NCBI GenBank assembly: GCA_965263375.1
Contig: OZ253669.1
Span: forward strand, 1,922,001 to 1,986,000
DNA: 64,000 nucleotides
Source: JAJFFW01 sp965263375
GTDB lineage: Bacteria; Pseudomonadota; Alphaproteobacteria; Caulobacterales; Parvularculaceae
Direction: 5' to 3'
A program made the translations under genes and the position numbers. The notes beneath the pieces are model-generated. The model did not search any database and was not told where the DNA came from. It worked only from the letters and a program-made list of their open reading frames with translations. Position 1 is the stretch's first letter; each line of letters opens with the position of its first letter. Positions 1 to 8,759 of this stretch are shown here, one piece after another.

Positions 1-1152
1 CGTCGTCAGCAGAATTAAACATGCGGCAATTGCCACATTACGAAGAGAAAAAGCCCGACGGTCGGCGATAATCGCGATAAAGACGATAGCAGTCATAATA
101 AAAGCACGCCGTGCAGACCATGAACCGCCCGCTAACAATAAATAGGCAAACCCACTTAAAAGCGCCGCTATAGCCGCCCATTTTTTTATGGGAAACTTCA
201 ATGCCAGAAATGGCGCCATCGCCAATGCGGCGCGAACCGAGAAAAAAATAAGCCCCGTCGCTAGGCCCATATGAAGACCCGAAATAGCAATCAAATGCGC
301 AAGCCCTGTGTCTCGAAGCGCATCATCTGCTCGTTCACTGATAGCGGCGCGTTTGCCGGTCACCATAGCAGCGACAAGGGCGCCGCCGTCGCCCGGCGCA
401 GAAGAAAGTATTCTGCGCGATAAAGACAGCCTTACCCCTTCGATCTTCCCTGCAACAATAGCCCGCACTGTGGCGGGCTCTTTGCTAAGGACCTTTGGGG
501 GAGCGACAGCAAACCCAACGGCGCCAATTTTTAAAAAATAAAGATGACGCGCAAAATCAAACGCACCAGGCGCGACCGGCGCTGGCGGCGGTGATAGGCC
601 TGCGCGAATTTCAATCAAGTCCCCCGGTGAAGCGTCAAACCCCTTTCCGCGCCAATTAACCCGCACGCGTGCTGGCGTATCCTGGCGGGAAAGGCCGGCG
701 ATTGTATCGACACTAATGGTGAGCCGGCGTTGCTGGGCGTTTTCTTCAACCGCGCTTAACACGCCAGTTATGGTGGTTGGCCTGATCTCCCTTTGCAAAA
801 TAGGAGCGTAAACTGAACCCGCCCGAAAATCCGCCGCGATAAATCCAACCCCTGCCAGGAGTGCAAACACCGCCGCTTTGTCCCACAGCGCGCTACGCCG
901 GAGATAAAAAAAACGGATCACAACAAATGTGCTAAGCGCTAAGACGAAAATGACGGCACGCCAGAAAGGCGGCTCGACGGGCGCGCCAAAATACAGCCCA
1001 ACACCAAGGCCAATTGACACAGGAACCCACAAAAACAAGCGCCCTTGTTCTTCTTGGGTAAACTTTTTGAGCCTGGCCAAATTGAATAAAGACGGCGCAG
1101 GCGTCCCGTGAACTTGCTCCCCCATGTACCTCATGGCCTTCTGCGTCATCAT
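1..1152 (-). CDS. comEC: ComEC/Rec2-family competence protein, 3'-truncated by window edge
   Basis: Inner-membrane channel protein that carries single-stranded DNA into the cytoplasm during natural transformation. The frame is open from 1152 to base 1, so 384 N-terminal codons are visible and the rest lies beyond the left edge. The N-terminus has two hydrophobic stretches followed by a DUF4131-like beta-rich segment (about residues 75-215). The competence domain then begins with the family signature LAHLIAISGLHMGLA near residues 280-295 and several membrane segments. Two ATG codons (1152, 1149) are in frame after an upstream TGA; the exact start is uncertain. It is divergent from gltX with about 100 bp between them, an order common in alphaproteobacteria. 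The usual C-terminal metallo-beta-lactamase-like domain cannot be seen here. Confidence 0.9.
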   Translation of the reverse strand, partial: MMTQKAMRYMGEQVHGTPAPSLFNLARLKKFTQEEQGRLFLWVPVSIGLGVGLYFGAPVEPPFWRAVIFVLALSTFVVIRFFYLRRSALWDKAAVFALLAGVGFIAADFRAGSVYAPILQREIRPTTITGVLSAVEENAQQRRLTISVDTIAGLSRQDTPARVRVNWRGKGFDASPGDLIEIRAGLSPPPAPVAPGAFDFARHLYFLKIGAVGFAVAPPKVLSKEPATVRAIVAGKIEGVRLSLSRRILSSAPGDGGALVAAMVTGKRAAISERADDALRDTGLAHLIAISGLHMGLATGLIFFSVRAALAMAPFLALKFPIKKWAAIAALLSGFAYLLLAGGSWSARRAFIMTAIVFIAIIADRRAFSLRNVAIAACLILLTT

Positions 1153-1256
1153 TTTTGGCGCACGAAGAACAAAACTTGCTGAAATTTCTCCATGCGCTCA
1201 ACGCGCGGCTGTGCTAAGGCCAGCGCAATAAGACGATCACTAAGGCTTTTTCCTTC

Positions 1257-2711
1257 ATGCCGCCATCCCCTACTGTCCCGCCTGTTACTAGGTTCGCCCC
1301 CTCGCCAACAGGATATCTGCATATCGGCGGGGCGCGTACAGCGCTGTTTAATTGGCTATACGCCAGGGGCCGCGGCGGAAAATTCTTGTTGCGCATCGAA
1401 GATACGGACCGGGCAAGGCACAATGAAGACGCCGTAAAAGCAATTTTGGACGGTCTATCCTGGCTGGGCCTTGATTGGGACGATGAGCCTGTCTCGCAAT
1501 ATTCCCGCCGAGAGCGCCATGTCGAAGTCGCTCAACAATTGCTAAAGGCTGGCAAGGCCTATCGTTGTTATTTAACGCCGGAAGAAATTGAAGCGCGCCG
1601 CAATGAAGCGCGAGAGACAGGCGCCCGCTTTGTAAGCCCTTGGCGAGATGCCGAAACCAACGGCCTAACGCCAGCAGACAATGCGCCCCACACTATTCGC
1701 TTCCGGGCCCCTGAAGAGGGAAAGACAACTGTTAAAGACGCCGTCCAGGGAGAGGTTGCGTTTCCCAATACCGCTCTTGATGACCTTATCATCCTTCGTA
1801 GCGGCGCAGAAGGCGCGCCGCCTGCGCCGACTTACAATCTAGCCGTCGTTGTCGATGACCACGATATGAGCGTTACTCATGTTTTGCGCGGCGATGATCA
1901 TTTAGTGAACGCAGCCCGCCAACAGCAGATCTATGAAGCGCTGGAATGGCAAGTTCCAACATTCGCCCATGTCCCCCTTATTCATGGGGCGGATGGTGCG
2001 AAACTGTCTAAACGCCATGGCGCCCTTGGTGTGGAAGCGTATCGCGATGACGGTTTCCTGCCGGAAGCTCTCGCAAATTACCTATTGCGTCTTGGCTGGG
2101 GCCATGGGGATGAGGAAATAATCCCAATACCCCGCGCGAAAGAGATTTTTGACCTTAAAGGGGTCAATAAGGCCCCGGCACGGCTTGACCTTGATAAACT
2201 TGCCGCGATTAACGCGACTTACGTTAAAAAACTCACTGATAAGGCTTATTTGGAATGGGCCGCACCATTTTTAAAAGCAGATGGCGTCACCATTACTGAC
2301 GAAATTCAAGAACGTCTTGAGCATGCAGCCCCTTTCTTGAAAGAGCGTACCACAACCTTAAAAGACGCCTCAAAAGCGGCTGGTTTCCTATATATCCAAC
2401 GCCCGATTACGCTTTCGGGCAAAAGCGCCAAACCCCTAAAAAAGGAAGGTGCGCTGGGCGTACTGACAGAGTTATTGACGCATCTAGAAGAATATGACAA
2501 TTGGCTCACATCGTCTTCAATGGAGAAGGCGCTGGAGAGTTTTAGCGAGGCTATGGGACTTAGTTTCGGCCAAGTCGGCCCCCCCCTCAGAGCAGCGCTT
2601 ACGGGCGGATTACCCGCCCCATCACTGGGGGAAGTCCTTTTTTCATTAGGAAAAACAGAGGCTTTGCACAGAATCAGGGATCAAATTGAGGCCGCCCCCC
2701 TGGCATCTTAA
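1257..2711 (+). CDS. gltX: Glutamyl-tRNA synthetase
   Basis: Charges tRNA-Glu (and possibly tRNA-Gln, as in many alphaproteobacteria) with glutamate in the cytoplasm. The 484-residue length is typical. The class I signature is FAPSPTGYLHIGGARTALFN near residues 13-32, with HIGG as the HIGH box. The second signature is KLSKRHGA near residue 245, the KMSKS equivalent that closes over ATP. The C-terminal third has the helical anticodon-binding domain. The ATG at 1257 lies just before the HIGH region as in family members. No strong Shine-Dalgarno is visible. Many alphaproteobacteria carry two gltX paralogues; which one this is cannot be settled from the window. gltA follows 65 bp downstream on the same strand. 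Confidence 0.96.
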   Translation: MPPSPTVPPVTRFAPSPTGYLHIGGARTALFNWLYARGRGGKFLLRIEDTDRARHNEDAVKAILDGLSWLGLDWDDEPVSQYSRRERHVEVAQQLLKAGKAYRCYLTPEEIEARRNEARETGARFVSPWRDAETNGLTPADNAPHTIRFRAPEEGKTTVKDAVQGEVAFPNTALDDLIILRSGAEGAPPAPTYNLAVVVDDHDMSVTHVLRGDDHLVNAARQQQIYEALEWQVPTFAHVPLIHGADGAKLSKRHGALGVEAYRDDGFLPEALANYLLRLGWGHGDEEIIPIPRAKEIFDLKGVNKAPARLDLDKLAAINATYVKKLTDKAYLEWAAPFLKADGVTITDEIQERLEHAAPFLKERTTTLKDASKAAGFLYIQRPITLSGKSAKPLKKEGALGVLTELLTHLEEYDNWLTSSSMEKALESFSEAMGLSFGQVGPPLRAALTGGLPAPSLGEVLFSLGKTEALHRIRDQIEAAPLAS

Positions 2712-2776
2712 GTTTTTCCCACTATTATTGCGCCGCACAATAAGAACTAGGCGTGAAAGAAAACAGGAGCAAATGT

Positions 2777-4084
2777 ATGGAAAGCAAGCTGAAGCCGGCT
2801 GGCACAATGAGCGTCACAATGGATGGCGAAACCAACGAGCTACAAGTTTTCGAAGGCGCCCTTGGCCCGAAAGTCGTCGACTATCGCGCATTTTACAAAG
2901 CAACAGGCGCGTTCACCTATGACCCTGGCTTTACGTCGACGGCAAGCTGCGAATCCCAAATCACTTTCATCGACGGCGACGAAGGCACGCTTTTATATCG
3001 CGGTTTTCCAATCGGTGAGGTTGCAGAAAATTCTGACTTTTTAGAAGTCGCTTATTTGTTGCTACACGGTGAATTACCCACAGCCGATGAGAAAAAGACC
3101 TTCGATCAAGCCATCACAATGCATACGATGGTGCACGAACAATTAAAACAATTCTATAGTGGCTTCCGCCGTGACGCCCACCCAATGGCGATTATGGTTG
3201 GCGTTGTTGGCGCATTATCAGCGTTTTATCATGACTCAACAGACATTAGCGACCCGGTTCAGCGCAAAATCGCAAGCCACCGGATGATCGCAAAAATGCC
3301 GACAATTGCGGCGATGGCGTATAAATATTCTATTGGTCAGCCTTTTGTTTTCCCACGTAATGACCTTGATTACACAACAAACTTTATGCGTATGTGCTTT
3401 GCGGTGCCTGCGGAAGAATACCAAAGCAACCCGGTTCTAGCCGACGCGCTTGATAAGATCTTTATTCTGCATATGGATCATGAGCAAAACGCCTCTACAT
3501 CAACTGTGCGTTTGGCAGGGTCTTCCGGCGCTAACCCATTTGCTTGTATCGCGGCTGGTATTGCCTCGCTTTGGGGCCCCGCCCATGGCGGCGCGAACGA
3601 AGCTGCGCTTAACATGCTAGAAGAAATCGGCTCTGTTGACCGTATTCCTGAATTTATCGCCCGCGCAAAAGACAAGAACGATCCTTTCCGTTTAATGGGC
3701 TTTGGCCACCGGGTTTATAAAAACTATGACCCACGCGCCACGGTTATGCGCAAGGCTTGCCATGAAGTCTTAGACGCAATCGGCGTAGAGGACGAACCTC
3801 TTCTTCAAATCGCGATGGAGCTTGAGCGCATCGCCCTTGAAGACGAGTATTTCATTGAGAAAAAGCTTTATCCGAATATCGACTTCTATTCCGGCATCAC
3901 GCTGCGCGCCCTTGGTTTCCCAACCGATATGTTCACGGTAATCTTCGCATTAGCGCGCACAGTGGGCTGGATCGCTCAGTGGTCTGAAATGATTTCAGAT
4001 CCGAACCAACGCATTGGCCGACCACGTCAAATTTATACAGGCGCATCACAACGCCCCTATAAGCCAATCGCTGAACGTGGCTAA
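2777..4084 (+). CDS. gltA: Citrate synthase
   Basis: Type II citrate synthase condensing acetyl-CoA and oxaloacetate at the entry of the TCA cycle. Recognisable blocks are the N-terminal beta-rich segment with EGALGPKVVDYR, the catalytic His region LHMDHEQNASTSTVR, GPAHGGANEAAL, and the FGHRVYKNYDPRA motif. The aspartate region FYSGITLRALG follows. The frame extends to a GTG at 2753. I chose the ATG at 2777 because AGGAG at 2765-2769 sits 7 bases before it, giving 435 residues, the usual length. A strong hairpin with a T run directly downstream ends the transcript. Position beside gltX is conserved in alphaproteobacteria. Confidence 0.97.
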   Translation: MESKLKPAGTMSVTMDGETNELQVFEGALGPKVVDYRAFYKATGAFTYDPGFTSTASCESQITFIDGDEGTLLYRGFPIGEVAENSDFLEVAYLLLHGELPTADEKKTFDQAITMHTMVHEQLKQFYSGFRRDAHPMAIMVGVVGALSAFYHDSTDISDPVQRKIASHRMIAKMPTIAAMAYKYSIGQPFVFPRNDLDYTTNFMRMCFAVPAEEYQSNPVLADALDKIFILHMDHEQNASTSTVRLAGSSGANPFACIAAGIASLWGPAHGGANEAALNMLEEIGSVDRIPEFIARAKDKNDPFRLMGFGHRVYKNYDPRATVMRKACHEVLDAIGVEDEPLLQIAMELERIALEDEYFIEKKLYPNIDFYSGITLRALGFPTDMFTVIFALARTVGWIAQWSEMISDPNQRIGRPRQIYTGASQRPYKPIAERG

Positions 4085-4101
4085 TGAGCTAAGCATTTAA
4101 C

Positions 4102-4138
4102 AAAAAGAGCGCATCAATCTTTGATGCGCTCTTTTTTT
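4102..4138. terminator. Bidirectional intrinsic terminator between gltA and the E2 gene
   Basis: A perfect inverted repeat (arms 4102-4117 and 4121-4136, three-base loop TCT) contains AGAGCGCATCAA and its complement. It is flanked by an A run on the left and a T run on the right, so it can terminate transcripts from both strands. It lies exactly between two convergent genes. Confidence 0.93.
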
Positions 4139-4145
4139 GCACAAT

Positions 4146-5375
4146 TTAGATTAGTTCCTTTGGCCCCTCTAACAACGCTTTGACCCGTTGAATAAAACCA
4201 GCAGCGACAGCCCCATCAATGATGCGATGATCAAAGCTTGAGGATAAATTCATAATCTGTCGCGGTTCAAACTTTGCCCCATCCCATCGCGGTAGGGTCT
4301 GTATTTTATTGACCCCAACAATTGCAACTTCCGGCTTGTTTATAATCGGTGTTGTGACGATACCGCCAATGGCGCCCAGAGATGTAATCGTAATTGTTGA
4401 GCCAGAAAGCTCTTTTCGGCTTGCTTTTTTATCGCGCGCCGTTTTCGCGGCTTTGCTTGCTTCATTCGCACAGACGGAAAGGTTAAGCCCTTCGACATTG
4501 TGAACAACAGGCGTGATCAATCCATCTTCTGTATCTGTCGCAATTGCGATGTTACAAGCCGTCACCTGATGGAATACGCCATCACCATCATCATAAAGAC
4601 CGTTGACTTGTGGGTAATCCTTAATCGCAAGTGCAAGTGCGCGCATTAAAAAAGCCAAAGGCGTTATTTTTACCCCGCCTTGCGTGACATCATTCAGACT
4701 TTTACGGGCTTGTTCTAACGCAGTGACATCAACTTCCTCCACATATGTTATATGTGGAATACGGAGTGTTGCGGTCATGTTTTCCGCGATTTTACGGCGT
4801 AGCCCAGTCAGTGGAAGCGCCTTGCTTTGCGCCTTCCCCAGAGCCTGAAAAGCTCTTTGAAAAGCCCCATCATCGACGCTTGGCGTATGCTTTTGCAAGA
4901 AATTATCAAGATCGCTATGAGTGATCCGTCCGTCTGGACCGGACCCTGTAATTTCAGCAAGATCAAGACCCAATGCTTTTGCCCGGCCACGAATGGCGGG
5001 CGCTGCAAGCACCTTGTTTACGGATGCGTTCGCTTCGGCCGAGCGAGACGGCGCTTGCTTTACTCTATTTTGGTTTGGCTGATCTTTTAGAGCCGGCTTT
5101 TCTTCCGGCTCTTTGGCGGCAAGGTTACCATCCCCATCAACCTCGAGTCGGATTAAAGGCGCGCCAACAATAAGGGTGTCGCCGATGACGCCGCCGAGCC
5201 AGGAAATATGCCCCTCGATCGGAGAAGGTATTTCCACCGTCGCTTTATCGGTCATCACACTTGCAAGAATATCGTCTTCACGAACATATGCGCCAATTTC
5301 AACGAACCATTCAACAAGTTCGGCTTCCGTGACGCCTTCCCCCACATCTGGGAGTTTTATTTCATAAACGCCCAT
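4146..5375 (-). CDS. bkdB: Dihydrolipoamide acyltransferase (E2) of branched-chain 2-oxoacid dehydrogenase
   Basis: E2 core of a 2-oxoacid dehydrogenase complex, transferring acyl groups from the lipoyl arm to CoA. Domains in order: one lipoyl domain (about residues 1-80) with the lipoylated lysine in MTDKATVEIPSP; a peripheral-subunit-binding domain (about 125-165, APAIRGRAKALG to GRITHSDL); and the catalytic acyltransferase domain ending with the active-site block SSFDHRIIDGAVAAGF. A single lipoyl domain and the PDVGEGVTEAE start favour the branched-chain type over pyruvate or 2-oxoglutarate E2. The ATG at 5375 has a good AGGAGGT just upstream. Leucine dehydrogenase lies 69 bp upstream on the same strand, supporting a valine/leucine/isoleucine catabolic role. 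The E1 subunit genes are not adjacent. Confidence 0.88.
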   Translation of the reverse strand: MGVYEIKLPDVGEGVTEAELVEWFVEIGAYVREDDILASVMTDKATVEIPSPIEGHISWLGGVIGDTLIVGAPLIRLEVDGDGNLAAKEPEEKPALKDQPNQNRVKQAPSRSAEANASVNKVLAAPAIRGRAKALGLDLAEITGSGPDGRITHSDLDNFLQKHTPSVDDGAFQRAFQALGKAQSKALPLTGLRRKIAENMTATLRIPHITYVEEVDVTALEQARKSLNDVTQGGVKITPLAFLMRALALAIKDYPQVNGLYDDGDGVFHQVTACNIAIATDTEDGLITPVVHNVEGLNLSVCANEASKAAKTARDKKASRKELSGSTITITSLGAIGGIVTTPIINKPEVAIVGVNKIQTLPRWDGAKFEPRQIMNLSSSFDHRIIDGAVAAGFIQRVKALLEGPKELI

Positions 5376-5444
5376 AACACCTCCTGCGCCTTACAATCGA
5401 TATCATGTAGCCGTAAGTCGTGGGCGCAAGTAATGGGAAACAAG

Positions 5445-6488
5445 CTAAGACGCCTTCGCAATAATTTCCCGCGCCATATCATCGGCTACTTTATATGTGG
5501 GCTCACCTGTTTGTTTTGTTTTTTCAAAAATCGCTTCAAGACGGGCTCCTATCGCGTCGATATTCGCCATAACCGCCTCTTTATCGCCGCCGCCTTCATA
5601 TTCAGCGGTGACAACTATAATGCCGCCAGCATTAACAACATAATCAGGCGCATAAACAATTCCCCGCTTTGCAAGCTCTACCCCCGCGTCACGGGTCGCC
5701 AGTTGATTATTGGCCCCGCCAGCAATCGCTTTCGCCTGAACACGGCTCACATTATCCACCGTAAAGACACCGCCCAGCGCACAGGGCGAGACAAGATCAA
5801 CATCCGCAAACAGAATGGTGTCAACATTTCCCATTTCCGCGCCGGTTTCATCACAAATTTGAACCATACGCTGATCATTGATATCGGCGACAATCATCTT
5901 CGCGCCACGCTCGCCAAGCAAACGGCAAAGATTGCCCCCAACAGCGCCAAGGCCCTGCACAGCAATTCGAAGGCCTTCTAGATCGCTCCGCCCAAAAGCG
6001 GCCTTTGCCGACGCCTCAACAGCCCGTAAGACACCCCGCGCCGTATGTGGCGACGGATCACCGCCAACCCCCTCGCCCGCAGGGCCAAGACCACACACAT
6101 AGGAAGTGTTGTGGGCGACCGCTTCCATATCGGCAACCTTAACGCCGACATCTTCCGCCGTGATATAAGCGCCGTTTAACGAATCGACCGCCGCGCCCAG
6201 CGCCTGGAAAGCGGGCTCACGCGCCTCATCAGCAATCGGACCAAGGATTACCGCTTTACCACCGCCAAACTTCAACCCTGCCATGGCATTTTTAAACGAC
6301 ATGCCGCGTGACAACCTTAAAGCATCATGAAGCGCGTCCGCAGACGCGCCATAAGTCCAAAGACGGCAGCCGCCAGCTGACGGACCGAGAGCCGTACTAT
6401 GAACAGCGATTATCGCCTTAAGGCCAGACGCCTTATCATTGACGAATAAAACGCGCTCATGATCATCAAATGCGGAATCATCAAACAT
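5445..6488 (-). CDS. Leucine dehydrogenase (Glu/Leu/Phe/Val dehydrogenase family)
   Basis: NAD-dependent oxidative deamination of branched-chain amino acids to 2-oxo acids. The 347-residue length matches leucine dehydrogenases rather than the longer glutamate dehydrogenases. The glycine-rich catalytic block MAGLKFGGGKAVILGP (near residues 65-80) carries the conserved lysines. The Rossmann fold starts at RIAVQGLGAVGGNLCRLL (about 175-192). The product would feed the E2-containing complex encoded immediately downstream, so the two genes probably form an operon. The ATG at 6488 is the first in frame. Phenylalanine or valine dehydrogenase activity cannot be excluded from sequence alone. Confidence 0.87.
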   Translation of the reverse strand: MFDDSAFDDHERVLFVNDKASGLKAIIAVHSTALGPSAGGCRLWTYGASADALHDALRLSRGMSFKNAMAGLKFGGGKAVILGPIADEAREPAFQALGAAVDSLNGAYITAEDVGVKVADMEAVAHNTSYVCGLGPAGEGVGGDPSPHTARGVLRAVEASAKAAFGRSDLEGLRIAVQGLGAVGGNLCRLLGERGAKMIVADINDQRMVQICDETGAEMGNVDTILFADVDLVSPCALGGVFTVDNVSRVQAKAIAGGANNQLATRDAGVELAKRGIVYAPDYVVNAGGIIVVTAEYEGGGDKEAVMANIDAIGARLEAIFEKTKQTGEPTYKVADDMAREIIAKAS

Positions 6489-6639
6489 AAAATTTGCCTT
6501 ACAGTACTCTAATTGCGCATTTGCCTTGCTGCATGCGCTAAAATTAATCGGCGCCCCATATCTCTCATCTCAAGCACATGATCCACCGCACATATAGCTT
6601 GGATATAACTTTAGTAGATTCGTTCGAAAGCACCGCGAT

Positions 6640-7641
6640 CTAGAATTTCAACAACCCTTGCGCGTCAAACCAATTATAAGTTTGCCTTAACGCATCTTCG
6701 AACGATCCCGCTTCCCATCCTAAATCCCGCTTGGCCTTGGCGCTGGAAAAGGACACACGCCGCCCGGCGAGACGGACGCCCGTAAGCGGCGCCTTCGGCG
6801 GCTTCCCGCTCAGGCGCGCCACAAATTTTGTATCAATGACGCCCGCTGCAAGCGCCACCCCATATGGCAGACGTGTTTTCGGCATTGATCGGCCAGAAAG
6901 CGCCGCCAAGGCCTCCAACAATTGCGCCATTTGAATATTGTCCCCCCCCAGAAGATATCGCTGACCCGCCGCCCCTTTGTCTCGCGCAGCGATAAGGCCA
7001 AGGGCTAAACTGTCGGTCGGGGTGAAATTTAAAGTGCAGTCAATATAAGCTGGCGTTTCGCCATTTAGAAAGTCCAACATCATTTGCGTCGGCGGCGTTA
7101 AAGCATCATCGCCCGCGCCAAGGGGTTCTGTTGGAACGGCGATAACCGTATGGAACCCTTCCTGCGCCGCCGCCTCAACAGCGCGCTCGGCCAATAATTT
7201 AGATCGTGGATAAGGCCCAAGCATTTCCTCTGGAGTAAGACGCACAGTCTCGTCAGCATCACTTTCACCAATCGGCGTGGTCTGTCCGACGAGGGTCGTC
7301 AAACTAGAACAATGAACAAACCGCTCAACGCCCACAGCGCGGGCGGCCGCTAACATTTGTACCGTTCCTTGATGGTTCACCGCATCAAAGACGCTTTCAT
7401 CTGCGGCCCAAAGCTGGGCGTTCCCAGCAAGGTGAAATACATCACTCACCCCTTCACACGCAGCGATTAACGCCGCTTCATCCGTGATTGAGCCTTGAAC
7501 ATAATTTTCTAAAGAATGCTCTTTCAGCGATTCTGGGGGAGCCAGATCGAAAACACGCACCGCCTCGCCCTTTGCACAAAGGGCGCTCACCAAATGTTTT
7601 CCGACAAATCCAGAGCCGCCAGTTACAAGATTAATCCGCAA
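6640..7641 (-). CDS. NAD(P)-dependent epimerase/dehydratase, HpnA-like
   Basis: Extended short-chain dehydrogenase. The N-terminus has the NAD-binding LVTGGSGFVGKHLV motif. The catalytic serine lies in HCSSLTTL and the YxxxK pair in GPYPRSKLLAE. Blocks such as the FHLAGNAQLWAADE region, LTPEEMLGPYPRSK and the RYLLGGDN region resemble the hopanoid-associated sugar epimerase HpnA and 3-beta-HSD-like proteins. I place the start at a TTG (7641) because GGGGA lies about 9 bases upstream, because the Rossmann motif should begin at once, and because the preceding gene ends at 7664. The longer frame to 7710 would overlap that gene. No hopanoid genes are visible nearby, so the substrate is unknown. 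It is the last gene of a three-gene operon. Confidence 0.78.
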   Translation of the reverse strand: MRINLVTGGSGFVGKHLVSALCAKGEAVRVFDLAPPESLKEHSLENYVQGSITDEAALIAACEGVSDVFHLAGNAQLWAADESVFDAVNHQGTVQMLAAARAVGVERFVHCSSLTTLVGQTTPIGESDADETVRLTPEEMLGPYPRSKLLAERAVEAAAQEGFHTVIAVPTEPLGAGDDALTPPTQMMLDFLNGETPAYIDCTLNFTPTDSLALGLIAARDKGAAGQRYLLGGDNIQMAQLLEALAALSGRSMPKTRLPYGVALAAGVIDTKFVARLSGKPPKAPLTGVRLAGRRVSFSSAKAKRDLGWEAGSFEDALRQTYNWFDAQGLLKF

Positions 7642-7663
7642 CGAAATAATTCCCCAAAGGTAA

Positions 7664-8749
7664 TTATGATTTTTTGCACACCAGCAACCCGCTATCGGTG
7701 GCGGAGCCAATCACTAGGGCGTTCTTCCACTCTAAACCAACCGTCGCGGCGGAAAAAAGCGCGCCCTTCGGATCATCAAACAATATTTCAAAGTCACCTG
7801 TTTCAGGATTGATCTTAACGATGCGTGAGGGCGCTTTATCCCACCCAAAATTACGCCACCCTAATTTTCTATGCGCACCCATTTTCATAAGATTGGGATG
7901 CACGGCGGCAATAACAGACCCATCATCACTTATTGTTAAGTTGTCTGGCCCGCCCGGTATTTTATATCGCGCGCCAACCTTTAAATCGTCGCCGGACTGA
8001 TTTAACACTACTAGGGCTTTATCACGGGTTTCCGCCAAAGCAACAGTTGTAGGCGACAAGCGCGCAACCCCATTCGCGAAAAGCCCCTTTCGATATGCGG
8101 CAATCCCATCAACGGCAACGCCGCTTCGCCTTAATGAAAAGATATTCTCAAGGCTCGCGCGCCAATCACAAAACCCATGATCAAAGCTCACGAAGGTTTT
8201 ACCCTGCCCCGTAACCAAATCATTGGCGGCGCAGGGCGTACGATCAGCCGCGCCCATAAATGCAGCGCCGCCGGCGCCGATACGTTCAATACGCGGTGTC
8301 ATGCGCCATTTTTCACCATTGCGAACATATGCGCGGTTAATGAAACCTATCTCATTCGTAATAGGATTAAAAGTAATGCCATGGGGACGCAGCCCATCAA
8401 CTATCTCATCACTGTCCACAATTGAGGAAACAGCAATCGGCTCTTTGGGTTGCGCAACAATAGTATCAATAGAAACCCGATAAATTCCGCCCTCAGGCAC
8501 TTTATCAGCGCCGTGCTTAGCCGCTTTTTCAGCCGCGCGCCGATCATAGGCGCTGATAAGCAACTTTTTTTCTGCGCGATTTATGTCTAGATCTTCCGCC
8601 CCAACGACTGCCGATCCGTCAGCTGTAAAGGATACGCGGGAACAGTTTTCGGCCGTAAATTTAGCGGACGGCAGGGGCGTTTCCCCCGCACAAGCGACAA
8701 GCGAAAATGCAGCCAGACCAAACGCTGCCCCCAAGGCGCCCTGTTTCAA
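7664..8749 (-). CDS. Paraoxonase/arylesterase-family lipoprotein (predicted lactonase/esterase)
   Basis: Six-bladed propeller hydrolase of the PON family, predicted to be lipid-anchored. With a TTG start at 8749 the protein begins MKQGALG, runs through a hydrophobic stretch and ends in the lipobox SLVAC, a convincing lipoprotein signal. PON-like landmarks follow in order: GAEDLDI (calcium ligands E and D), RPHGITFNP (catalytic-site His), CAANDLV (N, D), FANGVA (N), and GPDNLTI followed by VHPN (D, N). These line up with the human PON1 calcium-site blocks as I remember them. The start lies 11 bp after the sulfotransferase stop; upstream in-frame starts would overlap that gene. PON enzymes hydrolyse lactones and aryl esters, but the natural substrate is unknown here. 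Confidence 0.72.
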   Translation of the reverse strand: MKQGALGAAFGLAAFSLVACAGETPLPSAKFTAENCSRVSFTADGSAVVGAEDLDINRAEKKLLISAYDRRAAEKAAKHGADKVPEGGIYRVSIDTIVAQPKEPIAVSSIVDSDEIVDGLRPHGITFNPITNEIGFINRAYVRNGEKWRMTPRIERIGAGGAAFMGAADRTPCAANDLVTGQGKTFVSFDHGFCDWRASLENIFSLRRSGVAVDGIAAYRKGLFANGVARLSPTTVALAETRDKALVVLNQSGDDLKVGARYKIPGGPDNLTISDDGSVIAAVHPNLMKMGAHRKLGWRNFGWDKAPSRIVKINPETGDFEILFDDPKGALFSAATVGLEWKNALVIGSATDSGLLVCKKS

Positions 8750-8759
8750 TGAAAATTTT

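Noticed and set aside
5208..5981. 257-codon plus-strand frame
   Set aside because: Lies antisense to the E2 and leucine dehydrogenase genes, whose motifs are clear; the translation has no domain-like pattern.
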